Assembly: GCA_021151805.1 (NCBI GenBank)
Contig: JAGKWN010000077.1
Location: 1-19,990, forward strand
DNA: 19,990 bases
Direction of reading: 5' to 3'
DNA from: Cytophagaceae bacterium
Lineage (GTDB): Bacteria > Bacteroidota > Bacteroidia > Cytophagales > Cytophagaceae
Every line of letters starts with the position of its first letter. The first letter of the stretch is position 1. The position numbers and the translations under genes were made by a program. Shown in pieces: positions 15,059 through 19,990 of this stretch. The notes under the pieces were generated by a model. The model was not told where the DNA came from. It did not search any database and worked only from the letters and a program-made list of their open reading frames with translations.

Positions 15059-16230
15059 TGTGAAGCTTTCCTCCGTTCCAACTCCTTTTCAATAAAAGAA
15101 AGTTCACGCGTTGTTTCTCCGGTGATGGATTTATTTTCTTCTGCTCTTCTGAATAAATAGGGCATGACTTCATTCAGCGGGCCGTAAGGCAGATATTTCG
15201 AAACTTTATAACCGCCATGCGCCAGGTTATAACTTAGAAAATCGCCCATGCCGTAAAGCTGGGCAAAACCTGAGATCTGCTGGTCTTTCGGGTCCATTTC
15301 ACGTACAGCTTTTTCAATGCTGAGCTGGTTGTGTGTAGCAATACAGGTTGGAATATCTTCGTGCAGACAAAAAGACACCGCTTCATTATACAATGTATCT
15401 GTCTGCTCTTTAGTGTCATTGATCGGAGAAGGATAATTGAGACTACCAGCCCGCGCACGTTCTTTCTCCATGTAGGCGCCACGCACCAATTTAAAACCGA
15501 TCTTATAACCATCCCGCTGAGCATCCGCATACATGGCTTTCAGGCGTTCAAATCCATCCTTACGATAGAGCTGTATGGTTAAAAATAACACCGGCGTTTT
15601 TGTATTAAAACGCTTCATAAACTCGGTGCAGATGTTATCAATAGCTGTCTGAATCCAGGTTTCTTCCGCATCAACCATCAACCGTACCTGGTGCGTTTCA
15701 GCTTCAAAGCACAGTCGTGTAAGCCGCTCTTTCACCCGTTCAAATTCCTTTATTTCCGATACAGAAAGCTCATCTCCGCGCTGTATTTTTTCAAGCAGGG
15801 CAAAACGGGCAATTCCGGTCATTTTGAAGACTGAAAAGGATACCATGGGCAAGCCGGCTGCCAATTCAATGCCTTTAACTAACTCTTTGACTGTCTGATC
15901 AAAAGAAGCCTCATCTTCTTTCCCTTCCACACAATAATCTGGAATTGAAAATATGCCTGACGCATAGAGCTTATCCATGGTTGTGCCACATTCCCAATAG
16001 GTTTCTCCTCCGCAGAACTGATTAAAGAGCGTCTTCCGCACAATATTTTTAATGGGAAAATGGTACTTTAATGCGAATTTTAAGAAAGAAACACTTATAT
16101 TTGTCATCTTGCTCCATGCCATTGTCCGGAAAAGGAACCTCATGTGTTTCAACTCCTTCGTTGACTTGGAAGCAAAAGCGGTAGCAGTATCGCTGAAATT
16201 TATAGAGTGTAAGGTTTTCATCGTATTCAT
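15046..16230 (-). CDS. Proline dehydrogenase (monofunctional PRODH)
   Basis: The 394-residue protein is a single-domain, FAD-dependent proline dehydrogenase. It oxidises L-proline to pyrroline-5-carboxylate and passes electrons to the quinone pool, the first step of proline use. Recognisable pieces are FSVFKMTGIARFALLEKIQ, RLMVDAEETWIQTAID, the barrel strand GFKLVRGAYMEKER, CIATHN, FAQLYGMGDFLSYNLA and YLPYGPLNEVMPYLFRRAEE, where the paired Arg bind the proline carboxylate. There is no P5C dehydrogenase domain or PutA DNA-binding domain, and no P5C dehydrogenase gene nearby. A second ATG three codons in (MKTLHS) is an alternative start. The gene is divergent from the aromatic cluster, with 52 bases between them. 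Confidence 0.92.
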   Translation of the reverse strand: MNTMKTLHSINFSDTATAFASKSTKELKHMRFLFRTMAWSKMTNISVSFLKFALKYHFPIKNIVRKTLFNQFCGGETYWECGTTMDKLYASGIFSIPDYCVEGKEDEASFDQTVKELVKGIELAAGLPMVSFSVFKMTGIARFALLEKIQRGDELSVSEIKEFERVKERLTRLCFEAETHQVRLMVDAEETWIQTAIDNICTEFMKRFNTKTPVLFLTIQLYRKDGFERLKAMYADAQRDGYKIGFKLVRGAYMEKERARAGSLNYPSPINDTKEQTDTLYNEAVSFCLHEDIPTCIATHNQLSIEKAVREMDPKDQQISGFAQLYGMGDFLSYNLAHGGYKVSKYLPYGPLNEVMPYLFRRAEENKSITGETTRELSFIEKELERRKASQNTK

Positions 16231-16282
16231 ATAGAACGGAAACTAACCTGTTTTTGTTGAGGAGATGATAAAAGCGTAGAAT
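16231..16282. promoter_or_regulatory. Short divergent region, proline dehydrogenase / aromatic cluster
   Basis: Only 52 bases separate the two divergent starts. A GAGGAG at 16259-16264 lies 18 bases from the DAHP synthase ATG, too far for a normal ribosome site. An in-frame TAG at 16277-16279 rules out an earlier DAHP synthase start. No clear promoter boxes are visible, so the promoter of the aromatic genes may lie inside the proline dehydrogenase gene. Confidence 0.35.
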
Positions 16283-17389
16283 ATGAAAGTAGAATTAAAC
16301 GTAACCCCGATTGAATCCTGGGCAAAAACGAACCACAAGCCTTTGATTATTGCTGGCCCTTGTAGCGCCGAAACACCTGAGCAATTGATGTCAACAGCTA
16401 AGCAATTAAAAGACTTAGGTAAAGTTGACGTTTTACGTGCCGGTATCTGGAAACCAAGAACCAGACCGAATGCTTTTGAAGGAGCAGGTGAAGAAGGCTT
16501 AAAATGGTTAGCTGAAGTAAAAAAAGAATTAGGCATTCAGATCGGTACTGAAGTTGCTAATCCGGAACACATTGAACTTGCCTTGAAATATGGTGTTGAT
16601 GTTCTTTGGGTTGGAGCGCGTACAACTGTGAGCCCGTTTGCTATTCAGGAAATGGCAGATGCTATGGCTGGTGTCAAAGACAAAGCCGTATTGATCAAAA
16701 ACCCTACGCACCCTGAGCTTGGCTTATGGATCGGTGCATTTGAGCGTTTCTATCGCGCTGGTGTTCGTGACTTAGCAGCTATCCACCGTGGTTTCTCAAC
16801 GATCGATAAATCAAAATTCCGTAACGTTCCAACCTGGTCTATTCCGATCGAATTAAAACGTATCGCTCCACAAATTCCGATCATCTGTGACCCTAGCCAC
16901 ATTGGCGGTAAGAGAGATCTTATATTTGAAATCTCTCAGAAAGCTATGGATCTTGGCTTTGATGGTTTGATGATTGAAACACACATCGATCCGGATAAAG
17001 CATGGTCTGATGCAGATCAGCAGGTAACTCCAGAGCGTTTAGGTGAAATCTTAACTGACCTTAAAGTTCGTACAGAATCTACTTCAAATGTAGACTTCAA
17101 CGATCATTTAGAAGAGTTACGTGAGAAAATTGACAACATCGACCGTGAATTAGTGGAAACACTTGCTACACGTATGGCTGTTGTTGAAAAAATCGGTGAA
17201 TACAAAAGAGATAACAACGTTACTACCCTACAGGTAAAACGTTGGGATGATATTATGAAAAACCGTTCTGAGTTAGCGAAGAAATTAGGTATCAATGAAG
17301 AATTCGTTGTTGATGTATTCAAACTGGTACACGAAGAGTCTATCCGCAGACAGACAGAAATTATGAAAGCGGTTGAATCAAAAGCATAA
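16283..17389 (+). CDS. Bifunctional DAHP synthase (type I-beta) - chorismate mutase
   Basis: The 368-residue enzyme joins two steps. Residues about 1-260 form a DAHP synthase that condenses phosphoenolpyruvate and erythrose-4-phosphate at the entry to the shikimate pathway. They carry LIIAGPCSAE (metal ligand C27), LRAGIWKPRTRPNAFEG, LIKNPTHPELG, CDPSHIGGKRD and MIETHIDPDKAWSDADQQV. Residues about 270-365 form an AroQ chorismate mutase (HLEELREKIDNIDRELVETL, then MAVVEKIGEYKRD, and a last helix with HEESIRRQTEIM). The C-terminal mutase arrangement is known from Bacteroidetes such as Prevotella, where the mutase domain also mediates feedback control by prephenate. The start is fixed by an in-frame stop two codons upstream. 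Arg codons are mostly CGT, which suggests good expression. aroB and aroA follow. Confidence 0.94.
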   Translation: MKVELNVTPIESWAKTNHKPLIIAGPCSAETPEQLMSTAKQLKDLGKVDVLRAGIWKPRTRPNAFEGAGEEGLKWLAEVKKELGIQIGTEVANPEHIELALKYGVDVLWVGARTTVSPFAIQEMADAMAGVKDKAVLIKNPTHPELGLWIGAFERFYRAGVRDLAAIHRGFSTIDKSKFRNVPTWSIPIELKRIAPQIPIICDPSHIGGKRDLIFEISQKAMDLGFDGLMIETHIDPDKAWSDADQQVTPERLGEILTDLKVRTESTSNVDFNDHLEELREKIDNIDRELVETLATRMAVVEKIGEYKRDNNVTTLQVKRWDDIMKNRSELAKKLGINEEFVVDVFKLVHEESIRRQTEIMKAVESKA

Positions 17390-17424
17390 GCAGATTCAAT
17401 AATACATTCACAATCATATAGTAC

Positions 17425-17460
17425 CCAAACCCTCAGCGATCCGTTGGGGGTTTGGATTTT
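17425..17460 (+). terminator. GC-rich hairpin between DAHP synthase and aroB
   Basis: CCAAACCCTCA at 17425-17435 pairs with TTGGGGGTTTGG (pairing bases 17445-17455) over 11 bases with one T-G pair and a 7-9 base loop. It is followed by ATTTTAAA. It sits 35 bases after the DAHP synthase stop and ends 22 bases before the aroB ATG. It could be a partial terminator, an attenuator or an mRNA-processing end. Confidence 0.6.
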
Positions 17461-17477
17461 AAAGCGAATGCTGAAAT

Positions 17478-18524
17478 ATGGCTTCTGAAATACTTTTCAC
17501 ACAACAAACAAAACAAACACTGCAGCCTTTTCTGGGAAAGTACTCAACCGTTTGTGTGTTGGTTGATGAAAACACCAAAAAGAATTGCCTGCCTTTACTT
17601 TCCGGATTGTTCAAAGAAGAACACATCATTGAAATAAAAAGCGGCGAAGAAGAAAAAACACTTACTACCTGTGAGAAGATCTGGTCTCGTATGACCGAAC
17701 TTTCACTTGATCGCAAAGCCTTGCTGGTAAACCTTGGCGGCGGCGTAATCGGTGACATGGGCGGCTTCTGTGCTTCCACTTATAAAAGGGGTATAGACTT
17801 CATACAGATCCCTACCACACTCCTGTCGCAGGTAGATGCCAGCGTGGGCGGCAAGCTGGGAATCGACTTCACATTAAACGGCAACACTTTTAAAAACCAC
17901 ATCGGTGTATTTAATGTACCGGTTGCTGTAATCATTGATTCTACCTTCTTACAAACATTAGATCCTAAAGAATTGCGATCTGGCTATGCGGAGATTATCA
18001 AGCATTGCCTGATCGCAGACAAAAACAAATGGAATGAAATTAAAACCAATACTGATCTGTCAAAATTCGACTGGATGGCATTGGCAAAACATTCGGTAGC
18101 GATCAAGGAAAAAATTACAATCGAAGACCCGTTAGAAAAAGGCCTGCGCAAAATATTAAACTTCGGTCATACCGTTGGTCATGCCATTGAAAGCCACTTC
18201 CTGTTCATCCCCGGTAAACGACTGCTGCACGGCGAAGCCATTGCTGCGGGTATGATCTGCGAATCCTGGCTGGCGGTACAGAAAGGATTTATTACCATAT
18301 CAGAACATAAAGAGATAGAGAATTATATTCTCTCTGTATATGGCAAAACAACGATCAGCGCTGCGGAGATTGGTGTCATTGTTCCGCTAACTATACAAGA
18401 CAAGAAAAACGAAAGCGGTGCCATACAATTTTCTTTATTGGAAAAAGTCGGCACAGCAAATTTCAATATCACATTAACAAAAGAAGAAATTACAGCTTCT
18501 ATCCAATACTATGCAAGCCTCTGA
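17478..18524 (+). CDS. aroB: 3-Dehydroquinate synthase
   Basis: The 348-residue enzyme converts DAHP to 3-dehydroquinate, the second step of the shikimate pathway, using NAD and a divalent metal in the cytoplasm. The NAD-binding and catalytic core is LVNLGGGVIGDMGGFCAST, then RGIDFIQIPTTLLSQVDASV and GGKLGIDF. The metal ligands are expected in SGYAEIIKHCLI (Glu), FGHTVGHAIESH (His) and LLHGEAIAAGM (His). All are present and length is normal for the family. It follows the DAHP synthase gene by 88 bases with a hairpin in between, and its last 14 bases overlap the aroA start, implying translational coupling. Confidence 0.95.
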   Translation: MASEILFTQQTKQTLQPFLGKYSTVCVLVDENTKKNCLPLLSGLFKEEHIIEIKSGEEEKTLTTCEKIWSRMTELSLDRKALLVNLGGGVIGDMGGFCASTYKRGIDFIQIPTTLLSQVDASVGGKLGIDFTLNGNTFKNHIGVFNVPVAVIIDSTFLQTLDPKELRSGYAEIIKHCLIADKNKWNEIKTNTDLSKFDWMALAKHSVAIKEKITIEDPLEKGLRKILNFGHTVGHAIESHFLFIPGKRLLHGEAIAAGMICESWLAVQKGFITISEHKEIENYILSVYGKTTISAAEIGVIVPLTIQDKKNESGAIQFSLLEKVGTANFNITLTKEEITASIQYYASL

Positions 18525-19758
18525 TACAACTGCACAAGCATTCCACATCACACACGCATCGGGTGTTGTAAACCATACCATCACACCTCCTGCTTCTAAG
18601 AGCGAGAGTAACCGTGTATTGGTGATTGATGCACTTACAGGAAGAAAATCTCAACTGGATAATTTATCCAACGCTCGTGATACACAAACCATGATTCGTT
18701 TGCTGGATTCAGACAGCAATCCGGTTTGGGATGTTTTAGATGCTGGCACAACCATGCGTTTCTTAACTGCATTCAGCGCCTTCAACGGCAAACCGCGTGA
18801 AATGACAGGTACGCCGCGTATGAAAGAGCGCCCGATTAAATTATTGGTTGACGCGCTACGTGAACTGGGTGCAGTGATTGAGTACAAAGAAAAAGAAGGC
18901 TACCCCCCGATCTTAATTCATCCATTCAAACCGGAACTGGCAAAAACGGATTACATCAAAATCAAAGGTGATGTGAGTTCACAATACATCACAGCGTTGC
19001 TGATGATTGCACCGGTGCTGCCAAAAGGTTTAACAATTGAATTGTTAGGACACGTAGGCTCCAAGCCATACATTGAAATGACCTTACGTTTGATGGAACG
19101 CTTCGGTGTAGCATCTGAATGGAAAGACAACATCATTAAAATTGCACACCAGACATATAAGCCTGCACAATACACAGTTGAATCCGATTGGTCTGGATCC
19201 AGCTACTGGTTCAGCATTGCAGCGCTTGCAAAAGAAGCGAATATTGAATTGAAGGGTTATGTTAAAAACTCTCTGCAAGGTGATCACGTGATTGTTGACA
19301 TCATGGATCAGCTTGGTGTAAAAACAGAATTCACTGCAGATGGTTTAAAATTAACCAAGCAACCGGTTAAAGGAAACCTTGTTTGGGATTTTACAGACTG
19401 TCCGGACTTAGCACAAACAGTAGCTGTAATCCTTGCAGCTAAAGGCGTTGAAGGAACGCTTTCCGGTTTACAAAGTTTACGCATCAAAGAAACAGATCGC
19501 ATTGCTGCGATCCAGAATGAACTGCGCAAGTTCGGTGCAGATATGATTGAGATTGAAAAAGATATTACTTATAAAGTTGTTCCGGGATCTTTTAAAGTAG
19601 ACGGACAATCCGTACACACCTACGAAGACCACCGCATGGCCATGGCTTTCGCGCCGTTGGCGTTATTAGGAAAAGTAACGATCGAAGAGCCATCTGTGGT
19701 AAATAAATCGTATCCACTGTATTGGGAAGATCTGAAGAAGGTTGGGTTTGTGTTTTAA
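18511..19758 (+). CDS. aroA: 3-Phosphoshikimate 1-carboxyvinyltransferase (EPSP synthase)
   Basis: The 415-residue enzyme transfers the enolpyruvyl group of phosphoenolpyruvate to shikimate-3-phosphate, giving EPSP, the direct precursor of chorismate. Substrate-binding motifs are PPASKSESNR (K30, S31, R35), LDAGTTMRFLTAF (G79, T80, R83), RMKERPIKLLVDAL, VSSQYITALL, DCPDLAQTVAV, LRIKETDRIAAI and YEDHRMAMAFAPLAL. All catalytic positions expected for the family are there. At the place of E. coli Pro101, after the conserved Arg, this protein has F84. The ATG lies inside the end of aroB (14-base overlap), so translation is coupled. A long stem-loop 104 bases after the stop closes the cluster. Steps between dehydroquinate and shikimate-3-phosphate (aroD/Q, aroE, aroK) are not in the window. 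Confidence 0.95.
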   Translation: MQASDTTAQAFHITHASGVVNHTITPPASKSESNRVLVIDALTGRKSQLDNLSNARDTQTMIRLLDSDSNPVWDVLDAGTTMRFLTAFSAFNGKPREMTGTPRMKERPIKLLVDALRELGAVIEYKEKEGYPPILIHPFKPELAKTDYIKIKGDVSSQYITALLMIAPVLPKGLTIELLGHVGSKPYIEMTLRLMERFGVASEWKDNIIKIAHQTYKPAQYTVESDWSGSSYWFSIAALAKEANIELKGYVKNSLQGDHVIVDIMDQLGVKTEFTADGLKLTKQPVKGNLVWDFTDCPDLAQTVAVILAAKGVEGTLSGLQSLRIKETDRIAAIQNELRKFGADMIEIEKDITYKVVPGSFKVDGQSVHTYEDHRMAMAFAPLALLGKVTIEEPSVVNKSYPLYWEDLKKVGFVF

Positions 19759-19861
19759 GGCTTATGCTTGCTGTATAACATAGAGCTGTGGTTGTATGCT
19801 AGCCCCCATTCCTTTATCTGAATGAGCAAATAATTCCCGGGCATCATTAACCACTTGTACA

Positions 19862-19907
19862 AAATAAGAAATGCTTCATGCAAAAATGTGTGAAGCATTT
19901 CTTATTT
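19862..19907. terminator. Long bidirectional stem-loop terminator after aroA
   Basis: The arms 19862-19878 (AAATAAGAAATGCTTCA) and 19891-19907 pair perfectly over 17 bases. Two G-T and two normal pairs extend the stem to 21 with an AAAA loop. The A-rich start and T-rich end let it work on both strands. It serves the aromatic cluster from the left and possibly a minus-strand gene entering from the right edge. Confidence 0.7.
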
Positions 19908-19945
19908 ATAATATAATATTTAGTACGTTAAAAAAACCTTCCTAT

Positions 19946-19990
19946 TTAATATTCTTCAATCATAAAAACATTACCTCGATATCCTTTAAT
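19946..19990 (-). CDS. Possible C-terminal end of a gene beyond the right edge
   Basis: On the minus strand a frame from the window edge reads IKGYRGNVFMIEEY and stops with TAA at 19948-19946. Fourteen codons are too few to establish a gene. The stem-loop at 19862-19907 would be its terminator, which is the only contextual support. No family can be assigned. Confidence 0.25.
   Translation of the reverse strand: MKGYRGNVFMIEEY

Noticed and set aside
16096..16103. TATATTTG, a perfect match to the Bacteroidota -7 box, plus strand inside proline dehydrogenase
   Set aside because: It lies 180 bases before the DAHP synthase start with no TTTG at the right distance. Such 8-mers occur by chance in AT-rich DNA.
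16265..16279. Four-codon mini-frame (ATG ATA AAA GCG TAG) behind GAGGAG before DAHP synthase
   Set aside because: The GAGGAG touches the ATG with no spacing and there are no aromatic codons, so a leader-peptide attenuator is not supported.
16243..16536. 97-codon minus-strand open frame over the DAHP synthase start
   Set aside because: It is antisense to a certain gene and its composition (many Ser, Phe, Lys) is that of a reverse-frame shadow.
1..19990. CRISPR array, tRNA, rRNA, phage or transposase genes
   Set aside because: No regularly spaced repeats, cloverleaf sequences, rRNA signatures or transposase/integrase motifs were found on either strand.

Overview
The window looks like chromosomal DNA of a Bacteroidota bacterium, most likely a Cytophagales member close to Cytophaga. 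The evidence is AT-rich DNA, few clear Shine-Dalgarno sequences, an OmpA/PD40 outer-membrane protein, a TonB-dependent receptor, WG-repeat and SGNH lipoprotein genes, and a DAHP synthase with a C-terminal chorismate mutase (an arrangement known from Bacteroidetes). The genus is an inference. No rRNA, tRNA, CRISPR array, prophage or intact insertion sequence was seen. No gene-free stretch exceeds about 255 bases.

Left part (1-5673, all minus strand): an envelope block. Reading in the direction of transcription, a TonB-dependent receptor is followed by a small secreted protein, an OmpA-family protein with PD40 propeller repeats, a WG-repeat protein, and a two-helix membrane protein cut by the left edge. 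Hairpins in the gaps suggest several transcription units.

Middle left (5816-10034): divergent from the receptor lies a two-gene plus-strand operon for a periplasmic PQQ-dependent sorbosone/glucose-dehydrogenase-like enzyme and its c-type cytochrome. A phosphodiester glycosidase (minus), an AHSA1/SRPBCC protein (minus) and a SAM methyltransferase (plus) follow. The receptor's plug resembles, from memory, the PqqU/YncD type. A PQQ import and use module is therefore the main functional hypothesis for this window.

Middle right (10289-16230, all minus): proline dehydrogenase, a CE2-like SGNH esterase lipoprotein, a four-helix membrane protein, a NorM-type MATE transporter, a small membrane-anchored coiled-coil protein, a four-helix protein with a coiled-coil tail and another four-helix protein. 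Three short tandem heptanucleotide repeats lie in or at the edges of gaps in this run.

Right part (16283-19758, plus): a shikimate-pathway cluster of DAHP synthase-chorismate mutase, aroB and aroA. It makes DAHP, dehydroquinate and EPSP; the chorismate mutase domain leads on towards prephenate. A GC-rich hairpin separates the first two genes, and aroB/aroA overlap by 14 bases. A long, near-perfect stem-loop ends the cluster.
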